Origin: an uncultured Clostridia bacterium | GTDB lineage: Bacteria > Bacillota > Clostridia > Lachnospirales > UBA5962 | Reading direction: 5' to 3' | Assembly: GCA_946481295.1 (NCBI GenBank) | Contig: CAMLLW010000005.1 | Location: 1-64,000, forward strand | DNA: 64,000 nucleotides | Shown: positions 17,152 to 27,160 of the stretch, piece after piece | Layout of the letters: every line of letters begins with the position of its first letter | Position numbering within the stretch: the first letter of the stretch is position 1 | Notes under the pieces: generated by a model | Databases searched by the model: none | What the model was told of the DNA's origin: nothing | The model's input: only the letters and a program-made list of their open reading frames with translations | Position numbers and translations under genes: made by a program

Positions 17152-18021
17152 TTGAATAACAAAAAAGTATATATGTATAATAAAACAAATAAAAATGCAG
17201 GAGCAAAAATTAAATTTTCTAAACTAGAAAATACTAGAGATTTAGGTGGATATATTACAACAGAAAATAAAACATTAAAATATAAAAAATTAATAAGAAG
17301 TGGTGAACTTTATACTGCATCTAATTCAGATATTAAAATTTTACAAAAAGAATATAATTTAAAACTTATTATTGATTTTAGGACACCGTTTGAAGAATAT
17401 GATAGACCAGATCCTATTATTAATAATTGTATAAATATATTAATGCCAGTATTAATGCTGCCATTTTCTGATGATATAAATGTTTTTGCATCATTAGAGC
17501 AAAAAAAAGATAGTTTAAAAGAAATTATTAAAAACACAAAACTTCTAAAAGAAGATCTTCAAATGATTTTTTTAGATTTATATTCAAAAATGGTAATTGA
17601 ACCTATTTCTAATAGAAGTTATACTATATTTTTTGATAAATTAGCAAATTATCCTATTGCTGAGGATGAATCAATTTTATGGCATTGTACATCTGGAAAA
17701 GATAGAACAGGAATAGGAACAGCTTTATTATTATCTCTTTTAGGTGTGGACGAAGAAACTGTAATTTATGATTATATGAAGACAAATATGTTTGATAAAA
17801 ATAATGTTGATTCTATTGTACATGAAGTTCTTAATATAACAAATGATGTTTCTATTGCTAAAAAAGTTGAGACACTATTTTCTGTAAAAGAAGAATATAT
17901 AATAACAGCATTAAATGTAATGAAAAAAATGTGTGGTAGTATTGATAATTATTTATATGAAATACTTAATATAACAGATGATATGAGAAAAGAAATAAAA
18001 AATAAATTTTTAATTAATTAA
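17152..18021 (+). CDS. Tyrosine-protein phosphatase-like protein carried by the element
   Basis: A 289-residue paralogue of the phosphatase at 9190-9897. NTRDLGGYI, LIRSGELY and IIDFRTPFE are the N-terminal family motifs; the P-loop is HCTSGKDRTG at 178-187 with nucleophile Cys179. It is longer than its paralogue because of an insertion between the IIDFR motif and the P-loop. The TTG start follows AAAGGA at a rather long spacing. It is the only plus-strand gene in the left part of the element, between the holin and the M60 protein. The substrate is unknown; host-signalling or phosphoinositide targets are possible for the family. Confidence 0.85.
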   Translation: MNNKKVYMYNKTNKNAGAKIKFSKLENTRDLGGYITTENKTLKYKKLIRSGELYTASNSDIKILQKEYNLKLIIDFRTPFEEYDRPDPIINNCINILMPVLMLPFSDDINVFASLEQKKDSLKEIIKNTKLLKEDLQMIFLDLYSKMVIEPISNRSYTIFFDKLANYPIAEDESILWHCTSGKDRTGIGTALLLSLLGVDEETVIYDYMKTNMFDKNNVDSIVHEVLNITNDVSIAKKVETLFSVKEEYIITALNVMKKMCGSIDNYLYEILNITDDMRKEIKNKFLIN

Positions 18022-18047
18022 AATATTATAAATAAAATTTAAAAAAG

Positions 18048-18084
18048 AAAAGTACTTACATTAATTGTTTGTAAGTACTTTTTT
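18048..18084. terminator. Bidirectional terminator between phosphatase and M60 genes
   Basis: AGTACTTACA / TGTAAGTACT with a 9-base loop and T runs on both strands, between two convergent genes. Confidence 0.85.
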
Positions 18085-18124
18085 AAAGTAAAAATAATAT
18101 TTGTATTATTTATATTAATTTTAA

Positions 18125-21100
18125 TTATTTTTGATTTATTACAATATTAAATTCATTCTTTTCTTCTTTTACATATACATAATTTTCATCAGAAACAGTA
18201 TAATTATTTTCTACATTTCCTACAATATTAACTGTATATATACCATTAGGAACATTTGTAAATAAAACTTTATTTTCTTCTATTGTTTTTTCTTGCACTA
18301 CTTTAGATCCATCTTTTAATTGAAGTGTTAATTCTTTTAATCCAGAAATGTTATTACTATTAATATTTATAGATAAATCGCCTTTTAAATTTAGAGATGT
18401 AATATCTTTATTTTGAACAACCATAAAGTTTGAATTTATTAGATATATAGGATCTACAGCTTCACGTGCTTTTTCTAATTTATTTTTAGGAACAATATCC
18501 ACTAAATATGCAACAGGTCTATATTTCATAGATTGATTATATTTAATTTGATCTTTATTATTTAAATTAATACCTAAACGTCTAAATACACTTGTAAAGT
18601 CAAATTTACTATATTCACTATAATATTTATTCATTAAATCTTGTAGAGAATCATTTTTCATATTATTATTTTTTCTATATGCTTTGTATAATGCTGTATG
18701 AGCTTTATTACCTGCTTTTTGTTTTATTAAAGATAATAAAATTAATTTTAATCTTAAATCTTTTATACTTTCATATGTAGCATTATTTTCAATAATATTG
18801 CTATATAATTGACCATCTACTACTTCTTTTTTACCATAATTAAATAACCAGCCTAAATTATCTGCAAATTTACCATGTTTATCATATTCGTACTCTACAC
18901 CAAATAAGTTATTTATAACTTCTTCGTGTGAAATACTCTTATTGCTAAATTCTCCCTCATAAATTTTACCTATTAAATTAAGGACTGCCCAATCATATTT
19001 TTCTTCCCATAGCCATGTTTTAGATGTTCCTCCATTACTAATTAACCAATCATTTGTAAATGATATATTGTCTGTATTACCTTTATTATTTCTAAAGAAT
19101 AGTCTAATATTAGAACTTTTATTAGTTTCTTCAGAATCATCTAATCCAATTGAATTATTATATAATTTAAATAATAATTCATATTTTTCTATTATTCTAT
19201 TTATTGAATCAAATTTTTTAGAAGTATTAATTATTTCTTTATCTTCTTTTGATAATAATATTTGGAAATACTTATCTTTTATAAGTGCATAATTTACTTT
19301 ATTTACATCCCAGTTTTTATAAAATTCATTTTCATTATCATTATGTTCATAAATAGGTAATTTTATAGCCTCATTACTACTTTCAACCATATATATTATT
19401 TCTGCATTTTCTTTAGAATATGGAGTATTTATAAAAGGTACTGTAGATATAGGTGCACTTACTTCTACCCATTCTGATCCTATTTCTATTGTTTTTTCTT
19501 GTTGTGTATTATTTCCTATTAATTTTAGAACAAGTTTTTCTTTAAAATTAGAATTTATTTGACAAATTCTTAATTTACTATTTTCATTTAAAATAATTCC
19601 TAAATCTTGTTTATCATGATTAATAGGATTATATTTACCCACATTAAATATCCATGTTGGTTTTTCAATACTAAATATTTTTTTAGTATTTATTTCTAAT
19701 ATATCTGAGTATTTTTTAAAATATTCATTCTTTTCTGGATATTTTAATTTATCTATTGCAAAATATAATGTCTTCTTATGTAGTGAATTATGGAAAGGAA
19801 TTTGTTGTAATTCTTTATTTTCTCTTAATTCATTACCATATTTATCTATTTTATTTAAGAATTCATTATATGGATTATTTAATAAACTTCTATTTTCTAA
19901 TCCATATTCTGTTACAACTAATATATTTGTTTTTGTTGTATTATCAATTATATTATCTTCAGAGTTAATTCTATTAGAAGCTTCTGCATGATAAATTTCA
20001 ATTATATCATTTATATCTAAAGAAGTTTTAAAAGCACCTACTGGAACTTTTGTACCTTGAATAGAATTCATATATTTAATTTTATTTTGTGAATTCTTAA
20101 TTATTATTTCACAATATGTCTTATTTTCATAATAATTATGAGGAGTAGAATCTTTTATATTAAGTATAATTAATTTTTCACTTAATTTTATATCTAAAGT
20201 TCCAAATTTAAAATCTCCTAATCCTAATAAATTAATAGTTTGATCACAAATATCTAATTTAAATTTATTTAAATTTATTGTACATTCATTTTCATTATCT
20301 TTTACATATACATATTTATCTTCTTCACAATTATAATATTTTAATTTATTACCTATAAATTCAAATGAATATATACCATTAGGAATATCATTAAATTTAA
20401 TTTCTGATCCTGTTATAATTTTTTCTTGTATAACTTTATCTCCATCTTTTAATAAGATTTTTTCATTAATTAAATTATTTATATTTTCTGTATTAATATG
20501 TACTAATAAATTTCCTTTTAAATTTAATTCTTTTATTTCTTTATTTTCTACAATTTCAAAATTACTATTAATTAAATATTTTTTATCTATTATATTACGT
20601 GCATCTTTTAATTTATCTTTAGGAACTATATCTGCTAAGAATGTTACTGCAGGATATCCTTTATTTTTATTATATATACTTTGTTTTTTATCAGTAATAT
20701 TTATTCCTAAACGTTTAAATATTCCCATAAAGTCAAAATTGCTATATTCACTATAATATTTATTCATTAAATCTTGTAAAGTAGCATTTTTTAAATTATT
20801 ATCTTTTCTATATGCTCTATATATTCTTGAATGAGCCTCATTACCTGCTTTTTGTTTTATTAAAGTTAATAAAATTAATTTTAATCTTAAATCCTTAATA
20901 CTTTCATATTGATTATTTTTTTCTACTAATTCAGTATATAATTGATCATCTACTATTTCTCTTTTGCCATAATTAAATAACCAGCCTATTTCATCTGCAA
21001 GTTTACCATTTTTATTATATTCATATTCTACACCAAATAAATTATTTATGATGTTTTCATAAGAAATACTTTTATTATTAAAATCTCCTTCATAAATTTT

Positions 21101-23986
21101 ACCTAGTATATTAAGAACTTCCCACTCATGTTTTTGTCCCCATAGCCATGTTTTAGATGTTCCTTCATTACTAATTAACCAATCCTTTGTAAATGAGATA
21201 CTACTAGAATTACCTTTATTACTTCTAAAAAATAATCTAACATTAGAAATTCTATTAGTTTCTTCAGAATTGTCTAATCCAATAACATTATTATATAATT
21301 CAAATAATTTTTCATATTTTTCTATTAATTTATTTATTGAACTAAATTTTTCGGAGTTTTTAAGTAATTCTTTGTCTTCTTTTGATAATAACATTTGAAA
21401 ATACTTATTTTTTATAAGCGCATAATTTACAGTATTTTCATTCCAATTTCTATAAAATTTATTTTCATCATCATTGTATGAATATATAGGTAAATTTATA
21501 ATTTCATTATTTTCAACTATATACATTATTTCTGGATTTTCTTTTCCATAAGGAGTATTTATAAAAGGTACTGTAGGTATATTAGTACTTACTTCTACTA
21601 AATCTGTTCCAACTTCTATTGTTTTTTCTGATCCAGTATTATCACCTATTAATTTTAAAACAATTTTTTCTTTAAAATTAGAATTCATTTGGCAAATTCT
21701 TAATTTACTATTTTCTTTTAAAATAAAGCCTAAATCTTGTTTATCATGATTAATAGGATTATTTTTTCCCATATTAAATATCCATGTTGGTTTTTCAATA
21801 CTATTAATTTTTTTAGTATTTATTTCTAATACAGTAGAATATTTTTTAAAGTATTTATGATTTTCTGGATATTTTAAATTATTAATTCCAAAATATAAAT
21901 TTTTCTTATAAAATGAATGATTGAAAGGAATATCTAATAATTCTTTATTTTTCATTAATTTATCTGCATAATTTTCAATTTTAACTAATAAGTCATTATA
22001 TGGATTATTTAATAAACTTTGATTTATTAATCCATATTTTGTTACTACAAATACATTTGTTTTTTTAGTATAATCAATTATTTTATCATCAGAATCAAGT
22101 CTTTTATAACCAGTTTCTAAATGATAAATTTCAATTATATCATCTAATTCTAAAGGAGTTTTAAAATTACCTACTGGATTTTTTAAACCTTTAAGATCAT
22201 TTTTATATTTAACTTTATTATTTGAATCTTTAATTGTTATTGCACAATAAGTTTCGTTAGGAAAATAATTATGAGCAGTAGAATTTGTAATATTAACTGC
22301 AATCTCTTTTTCATCTAAATTTATATTTACATTACCAAAAGATCCATCTCCAAGTCCTAATAATTTAATAGTTTGGTTAGCAATAGTTGATTCAAATTTT
22401 TTCAAATCTATTGTACATTTATTTTCACTTTCTTTTACATATGCATAAATATCTTCTGAGTAATTATAATCTCTTAATATATTTTCTTGAAATTCAAATG
22501 AATATATACCATTAGGTACATCATTAAATTCAATATTTTCTCCTGTTATAATTTTTTCTTGTACAACTTTTTTACCATCTTTTAATAATATCTTCTTATT
22601 AATTAAATTATCTATACTTTTTGTATTAATATGTACTAATAAATTTCCTTTTAAATTTAACTCTTTTATTTCACTGTTATCTACAACTTGGAAATTAGTA
22701 TTAATCATATATTTTTTATCTATCACATCACGTGCATCTTTTAATTTATCTTTAGGAACTACATCTGCTAAGAATGCTACTGCAGGATAGCCTTTACTTC
22801 TGTTATATATAATTTGATTTTTATCTCTAATAATAGTGCCTAAACGTTTTAATATTCCTGTAAAATCAAATTTACTATATTCACTGTAATATTTATTTAT
22901 TAAATCTTGTAAATAATAGTTGCTATTATTAAATTCAGGCTCATTTGCATCTTTTCTATATCCTTTATATAATTCTATAAAAGCTTCATTAGTTGCTTTT
23001 TGTTTCATCATAGCTAAAATTACTAATTGTAATCTTAAATCAGATAGTGATTGATATGATTTATTTTTTTCTATTAATTCAGTGTATAACTTATTATCTA
23101 CATTTTTAACATTACCATAATCTAATAACCATCCTTTTCTATCTGCAATTTTTCCTAAAGTTGTATATTGAAATTGAGCTGCAAATAAATTATTAGAAAC
23201 TTCTCCTGTATACATACCTCTACTATCAAAACCTGTTTGGTATCCATGTCCTATTTCATGTAGAGTGCCCCATTCATTTCCACCATTTAACCACATATCT
23301 GTTGTTTTAGTTGAATTTGCAGTCCAGTAAGTTCCATAATAAGCTCCACCTGCGCCATGAATATCAGCTTTTAAAAAATATCTATTTTTAATTTTTTTAT
23401 TTTCAGGAGTAGAATTATCTAAACCAGCCATACCATTGTATATTTCAAATATTTTTTGATAATTTTCTATTAATTCGTTAATTGAATTAAAATATTTTCT
23501 TTTTTTAAGATATTCCTCATCATGTTTAGGAACTAATAATTGAAAATTTTCATCTTTTATAAGAGCATATTCTGCATTATTATCATCCCATAATTTATAA
23601 AAATCTTCTTCACTTTTGTTATATGAATATACAGGCAATTCTACTATATCTTCTGGATTTTCTATAATCCATTCAACTTTTATATCATAATTTTTAGAAT
23701 AATCTACAAGAGGTGTATCTATAAAAGCTGCTAAATCTTTATCTGCTTTTATAGATATCCATTCACTTGATAATTTATTACTTTTTTCTATATAATCATC
23801 ATTACCAAGTAATCTAAAAACAAGATTATTATTATTATCTACTTCTCTTATTTTTAAAGTTTTGTTTGCTTTTAAAATAAAACCTAAATCTTGTCTATCG
23901 TGCCTTATACCCATATTCATATTAGTTCTTTTAATCCAATGTGGATTTTCAAGTGTAAAAATTTCTTGTGTTTTTTTTATTGACAT
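18125..23986 (-). CDS. Giant protein with three M60 (enhancin/mucinase-like) peptidase repeats, one active
   Basis: 1953 residues in three homologous units of about 700, 700 and 500 residues (starting near 12, 735 and 1445). Each has an N-terminal beta domain (HDRQDLGFIL or HDKQDLG), an M60 peptidase-like domain and an Ig-like domain with PNGIY. Units 1 and 2 also have a mucin-binding-like module (IKLLGLGDGSFG, INLLGLGDFKFG); unit 3 stops before it. Unit 1 has the zinc site HEIGH at 243-247 and Glu262. At the same place units 2 and 3 have NILGKIYE and NLIGKIYE, so they cannot bind zinc. There is no signal peptide. M60 proteases cleave mucin-type glycoproteins. The start follows GGAGGATTAGGT. 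Confidence 0.88.
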   Translation of the reverse strand: MSIKKTQEIFTLENPHWIKRTNMNMGIRHDRQDLGFILKANKTLKIREVDNNNNLVFRLLGNDDYIEKSNKLSSEWISIKADKDLAAFIDTPLVDYSKNYDIKVEWIIENPEDIVELPVYSYNKSEEDFYKLWDDNNAEYALIKDENFQLLVPKHDEEYLKKRKYFNSINELIENYQKIFEIYNGMAGLDNSTPENKKIKNRYFLKADIHGAGGAYYGTYWTANSTKTTDMWLNGGNEWGTLHEIGHGYQTGFDSRGMYTGEVSNNLFAAQFQYTTLGKIADRKGWLLDYGNVKNVDNKLYTELIEKNKSYQSLSDLRLQLVILAMMKQKATNEAFIELYKGYRKDANEPEFNNSNYYLQDLINKYYSEYSKFDFTGILKRLGTIIRDKNQIIYNRSKGYPAVAFLADVVPKDKLKDARDVIDKKYMINTNFQVVDNSEIKELNLKGNLLVHINTKSIDNLINKKILLKDGKKVVQEKIITGENIEFNDVPNGIYSFEFQENILRDYNYSEDIYAYVKESENKCTIDLKKFESTIANQTIKLLGLGDGSFGNVNINLDEKEIAVNITNSTAHNYFPNETYCAITIKDSNNKVKYKNDLKGLKNPVGNFKTPLELDDIIEIYHLETGYKRLDSDDKIIDYTKKTNVFVVTKYGLINQSLLNNPYNDLLVKIENYADKLMKNKELLDIPFNHSFYKKNLYFGINNLKYPENHKYFKKYSTVLEINTKKINSIEKPTWIFNMGKNNPINHDKQDLGFILKENSKLRICQMNSNFKEKIVLKLIGDNTGSEKTIEVGTDLVEVSTNIPTVPFINTPYGKENPEIMYIVENNEIINLPIYSYNDDENKFYRNWNENTVNYALIKNKYFQMLLSKEDKELLKNSEKFSSINKLIEKYEKLFELYNNVIGLDNSEETNRISNVRLFFRSNKGNSSSISFTKDWLISNEGTSKTWLWGQKHEWEVLNILGKIYEGDFNNKSISYENIINNLFGVEYEYNKNGKLADEIGWLFNYGKREIVDDQLYTELVEKNNQYESIKDLRLKLILLTLIKQKAGNEAHSRIYRAYRKDNNLKNATLQDLMNKYYSEYSNFDFMGIFKRLGINITDKKQSIYNKNKGYPAVTFLADIVPKDKLKDARNIIDKKYLINSNFEIVENKEIKELNLKGNLLVHINTENINNLINEKILLKDGDKVIQEKIITGSEIKFNDIPNGIYSFEFIGNKLKYYNCEEDKYVYVKDNENECTINLNKFKLDICDQTINLLGLGDFKFGTLDIKLSEKLIILNIKDSTPHNYYENKTYCEIIIKNSQNKIKYMNSIQGTKVPVGAFKTSLDINDIIEIYHAEASNRINSEDNIIDNTTKTNILVVTEYGLENRSLLNNPYNEFLNKIDKYGNELRENKELQQIPFHNSLHKKTLYFAIDKLKYPEKNEYFKKYSDILEINTKKIFSIEKPTWIFNVGKYNPINHDKQDLGIILNENSKLRICQINSNFKEKLVLKLIGNNTQQEKTIEIGSEWVEVSAPISTVPFINTPYSKENAEIIYMVESSNEAIKLPIYEHNDNENEFYKNWDVNKVNYALIKDKYFQILLSKEDKEIINTSKKFDSINRIIEKYELLFKLYNNSIGLDDSEETNKSSNIRLFFRNNKGNTDNISFTNDWLISNGGTSKTWLWEEKYDWAVLNLIGKIYEGEFSNKSISHEEVINNLFGVEYEYDKHGKFADNLGWLFNYGKKEVVDGQLYSNIIENNATYESIKDLRLKLILLSLIKQKAGNKAHTALYKAYRKNNNMKNDSLQDLMNKYYSEYSKFDFTSVFRRLGINLNNKDQIKYNQSMKYRPVAYLVDIVPKNKLEKAREAVDPIYLINSNFMVVQNKDITSLNLKGDLSININSNNISGLKELTLQLKDGSKVVQEKTIEENKVLFTNVPNGIYTVNIVGNVENNYTVSDENYVYVKEEKNEFNIVINQK

Positions 23987-24264
23987 ACCTAATCCTCCAA
24001 AAATTTTTTAATATAGTAATATAAACTATTTAAAAACCAAAATAATTTACAATTATTTCCAGTAGATGATCATAGTTTTATCAATAATCATTTGTTAAAT
24101 ACTGGTAAATCAGTATTTATTTTACACACAATTATATAATTTGTCCAGGAAAAATCTAAAAAAATATAAATATTTTTAAATTTATTAAAAATATTTTAAA
24201 ATATAAATTTTAATTTTAAAAATAATTATTTAAGTTTTATTAATTATTTAGTTAATAATTTTTA
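23987..24264. promoter_or_regulatory. Upstream region of the M60 gene with an inverted repeat
   Basis: 278 AT-rich bases without an ORF. At 24097-24118, AAATACTG / CAGTATTT form an 8-bp dyad with a 6-base spacer about 110 bases upstream of the M60 start, a possible operator. No confident promoter boxes are seen. Confidence 0.4.
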
Positions 24265-24750
24265 CTAATAAATCCATTGCTCTAGGTCATTAATTATATG
24301 TTGTCGCTTTTTACTAATATTAGATTCCGTTTGATTTAGCATAGTTCCAACTTGAAATAATGTTTTTCTATCAAAATATATAAATTTTAATATATCATAG
24401 CACTCTTTATCTAATTTATTTAATAGTAGTTTCATACTTTTTGTTTCTAATTCTATATCAAACATTTTTTCTTCTAAATATTCTATCCTAGATTTTATGT
24501 TATTTTTTTTAATTTCTAATTTTTGCATAGATTTTTCTAATGAAATTTTTTTAACCTTTTTTATTTCATAGTTTTCTTGTACATTAGTTGTGTTTTTAGA
24601 TTTTTTATCTAAAATTAATTCGATATTCGAAATATCATCTTCAATTTTTTTTAACATATTATTTAGATCTTCTAACTCTAATTTAATTAGCATTATTTTG
24701 TGATTTTGTGTGAAGTATATTTTTACTTCATTTTCTAGTTGTTTATTCAT
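24265..24750 (-). CDS. Phage late-gene regulator-like protein (ArpU/RinA, sigma-region-4-like)
   Basis: A 161-residue protein with a long charged coiled coil in the N-terminal 110 residues and a C-terminal helix-turn-helix resembling sigma factor region 4 (YFDRKTLFQVGTMLNQTESN). Proteins of this design activate late genes in Gram-positive phages. It lies between the replication genes and the M60/holin genes, as expected for a late activator. The exact family is inferred from architecture and position. The ATG follows AAGGAG. Confidence 0.7.
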   Translation of the reverse strand: MNKQLENEVKIYFTQNHKIMLIKLELEDLNNMLKKIEDDISNIELILDKKSKNTTNVQENYEIKKVKKISLEKSMQKLEIKKNNIKSRIEYLEEKMFDIELETKSMKLLLNKLDKECYDILKFIYFDRKTLFQVGTMLNQTESNISKKRQHIINDLEQWIY

Positions 24751-24786
24751 TTTATATTATCTCCTTTTTAATATTATAACTATTCG

Positions 24787-25446
24787 CTAAATGTTCTTCT
24801 TGATATTTAAATTTTGAGTTTTTAATAATTTTTTTAAATTATTAAAATAATCTTTATCTATATTTTTATAAATATTATTCTTTTCATTAGTTGAATTATT
24901 TGATTTTATTTTTAAGTCACTATTTTTATTTACTTGATCTTTTGTATCATTTTTTATTAATTTTAATTCTTTTGGTAACAAATTATTTTCTTCTTCTCTT
25001 TTTAATAACATTTCATACATTTTAATAAAATGTGCTCTTTCAATATATAGATTTTCTGATTTGCAAATTTCTTTAAATCCTATAGAGTTAACAACTTCTC
25101 TTGTATATTTTGACATACTTTCTAAAGCTTCTTTATATCCGTTATAACCAAAATTTCTGACAGCATACATTACTTCTTCCCATGCTTTATCTACATTAAG
25201 TATTTTATCTTCTTTTTTTTGTTTAGACATGGCTTGTCTTACTTCTGCGATGGTAGGTGGGTACGGACTTGTAGATATTAAATATTTTATTGCTCTTGAT
25301 AGATCTTCTGTATTATCATCTTTGAAAATACCGAACCATAAACGAATCGTTATATTTATTTCATCAATGGAAATATTATTATAGAATCTTGGATAGGCAG
25401 TTTTTATTAGACCTAAATATGCTGTTATTTGTTCTTCTGTCACCAA
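24787..25446 (-). CDS. Phage replicative helicase loader/inhibitor (G39P-like)
   Basis: A 219-residue protein whose N-terminal half (AYLGLIKTAYPRFY, YPPTIAEVRQAM) matches the G39P family that binds the replicative helicase; the C-terminus is a Lys/Asn-rich tail. It overlaps the end of the replisome organizer gene. The TTG at 25446 or the GTG at 25443 (overlapping the upstream TGA) may be the start; GGAGG is 10-13 bases upstream. With the preceding gene it forms a phage replication module. Confidence 0.75.
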   Translation of the reverse strand: MVTEEQITAYLGLIKTAYPRFYNNISIDEINITIRLWFGIFKDDNTEDLSRAIKYLISTSPYPPTIAEVRQAMSKQKKEDKILNVDKAWEEVMYAVRNFGYNGYKEALESMSKYTREVVNSIGFKEICKSENLYIERAHFIKMYEMLLKREEENNLLPKELKLIKNDTKDQVNKNSDLKIKSNNSTNEKNNIYKNIDKDYFNNLKKLLKTQNLNIKKNI

Positions 25447-26234
25447 ATATCAAACACCTCCATATCAGATTTTTCTTTTTTTTCATTTGTATCTTTATTA
25501 GTTTTTAACATATGTGTAAAAAATGGATTGCTTAATTTATCTTGATTTTCATTGTTGTAACATTTAATAACCCAATTTTTAATTGCCATATAATCTGACT
25601 TGTAATTTATTCCTTTGCTCCCTTTGTAAACATTTAATTTGTTAATACACCATTTAACACCTGATTCACCTAATTCATAAAATAATTTATTATATTCTTC
25701 TTTTGACATAGTAACAAATTCTGCAAAATTTTCTTTTTGAATTTTATCTTTAGTATTTTCAATATCACAAGCGTGTTTTAAATCATTATTTATTTTTTTA
25801 ATTTTTACTTTCTTATTTTCTTTTATATTATAGAACATTTTATGTTTTGGTGATATTTTACTGTTAGTTATATGTTGATTGTTTGTTGATTGAATGTTAC
25901 TTGAATGTTTATCATAAGTAAATTTGTCTTGGTAAATATTGTAATTAACTATTTTTATAAGAGTTTTATTGTGTGCTGATTTTTTTATTATTTCTCCAGT
26001 TTTTTCCAGTTTACTTAAGGCTGTTCTTATATTTTGTTTTGATAAGTTTGTTTCAATTGATAATTGTGGCAAATTAACTTCTAAATAACCTCTCTCTATT
26101 AAATTTCCACGAAATCTTGTATTATCATAATTAGCTTTAAGAAGTAAATGTATAAATAATACCTTTGTATTTATATCTGTATACCATTCCCATTGTAAGA
26201 ATTTTCTATGTAATTTAATCCATCCTTCAGTCAT
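25440..26234 (-). CDS. Phage replisome organizer / DnaD-like protein
   Basis: 264 residues. The N-terminal winged-helix region starts MTEGWIKLHRKFLQWEWYTD, typical of phage replisome organizers, with a second HTH-like stretch LPQLSIETNLSKQNIRTALS. The C-terminus (KWCINKLNVYKGSKG then YMAIKNWVI) resembles the DnaD C-terminal domain that contacts DNA and the helicase loader. The ATG follows AAGGAA. It would start replication of the element, perhaps after excision. Confidence 0.8.
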   Translation of the reverse strand: MTEGWIKLHRKFLQWEWYTDINTKVLFIHLLLKANYDNTRFRGNLIERGYLEVNLPQLSIETNLSKQNIRTALSKLEKTGEIIKKSAHNKTLIKIVNYNIYQDKFTYDKHSSNIQSTNNQHITNSKISPKHKMFYNIKENKKVKIKKINNDLKHACDIENTKDKIQKENFAEFVTMSKEEYNKLFYELGESGVKWCINKLNVYKGSKGINYKSDYMAIKNWVIKCYNNENQDKLSNPFFTHMLKTNKDTNEKKEKSDMEVFDIW

Positions 26235-26265
26235 ATTTAAAATTCCTTCTTTTGTTAAAAATAAA

Positions 26266-26499
26266 TTAAAATTTTTCTTTATCTAGCTTTTTTATTTTTC
26301 CATCTCCACAAATACTACAAAATCCTTTTTCATATGTACTTATACATTCCATTATATTTATTATTTGTTCTTTTTCTTCATTATTTTTTATTTTTAGTTT
26401 ATCTTTACATTTAATTATAGAAATTAACTTTATAGATATAAATATACATATTAGTATAAAAAAATAACAGATTGTAACATTAAAATTCTTATTTATCAT
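26266..26499 (-). CDS. Small membrane protein with a Cys pair (element gene)
   Basis: A 77-residue protein with one hydrophobic segment (about residues 9-30) and a C-terminal CSICGDGK that is half of a zinc-ribbon motif. GGGGAT precedes the ATG. It is in the early operon of the element. No family is recognised. Confidence 0.55.
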   Translation of the reverse strand: MINKNFNVTICYFFILICIFISIKLISIIKCKDKLKIKNNEEKEQIINIMECISTYEKGFCSICGDGKIKKLDKEKF

Positions 26500-26517
26500 T
26501 TTTAATCCCCATTTTTA

Positions 26518-26718
26518 TCATATGTTATTCTCTTTTTTATTAAATTCTTCTATTGGTTTATATCCTATACTACGAAGACCCCTATCATTTAATTTACATC
26601 CAATAACTTTTATTTCCTCTTTAGAATAATCATCTATAGAGGTATTTATTTCTATACCTTCATTTATAAACTTTTCATAATCTGTGAAAAATATTTCAAC
26701 TTTTATATCATTTTTCAT
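26518..26718 (-). CDS. Small acidic protein of unknown function (element gene)
   Basis: 66 residues from the ATG at 26718, which directly follows AAGGAGGAGGTT; the longer frame to 26757 would start upstream of that site. No motif is recognised. Its position in the early operon makes it one candidate for a recombination directionality factor, without direct support. Confidence 0.55.
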   Translation of the reverse strand: MKNDIKVEIFFTDYEKFINEGIEINTSIDDYSKEEIKVIGCKLNDRGLRSIGYKPIEEFNKKENNI

Positions 26719-26805
26719 AACCTCCTCCTTTTTATTAAAATTATGTATTATAAACATGTCTAATTACATATTTTTAATATATAAAATTAATTAATTTATA
26801 TATAT

Positions 26806-27003
26806 TTATTTATTAATTTTATTATCTTTAGAAATATCATTTTTATAATTATCTTTTGTATTTTGATTTTCAATATTTTTTAATTCATAACCAATCAAAA
26901 AATACTTCAATTTATTTAATTCATCTTCATTAAAATATTTTACTATTTCATGGCATTCTTCGACAATTTTTAAATCTTCAGATTGTAAAATAATATGTTC
27001 CAT
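26806..27003 (-). CDS. First early gene of the element, unknown function
   Basis: 65 residues, mostly helical and charged (LQSEDLKIVEECHEIVKYF), with a Lys/Asn/Asp-rich tail. GAGGTG precedes the ATG. It is the first gene behind the early promoter opposite the repressor, where phages often encode Cro-like or excision-control proteins, but no HTH is evident. Confidence 0.55.
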   Translation of the reverse strand: MEHIILQSEDLKIVEECHEIVKYFNEDELNKLKYFLIGYELKNIENQNTKDNYKNDISKDNKINK

Positions 27004-27068
27004 ATATTCACCTCTATTCCATTATTTCTATGTGATACTAAAAATTGGATATCTATTTCTATGAGCTT

Positions 27069-27097
27069 ATTATAATTGCATTGTGATAAATTGTCAA
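27069..27097 (-). promoter_or_regulatory. Early (lytic-type) promoter of the element
   Basis: On the minus strand TTGACA (27097-27092), 17 bases, TATAAT (27074-27069): perfect consensus, reading into the early operon. It faces the repressor promoter, so repressor binding here would shut off the replication genes. Confidence 0.88.
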
Positions 27098-27116
27098 GAT
27101 TTTCTTAAAAATAATA

Positions 27117-27145
27117 TTGCATAGAGTTCATATTAATGGTATTAT
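27117..27145 (+). promoter_or_regulatory. Repressor promoter of the element
   Basis: TTGCAT (27117-27122), 17 bases, TATTAT (27140-27145) on the plus strand, weaker than the opposing promoter, with the ribosome binding site only about 10 bases after the -10 box. Confidence 0.6.
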
Positions 27146-27160
27146 TATCAAAAAAGGAGG

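Noticed and set aside
24779-24792. Third copy of the ATTCGTTAAA motif
   Set aside because: One mismatch (ATTCGCTAAA) and it overlaps the coding end of the helicase loader gene.
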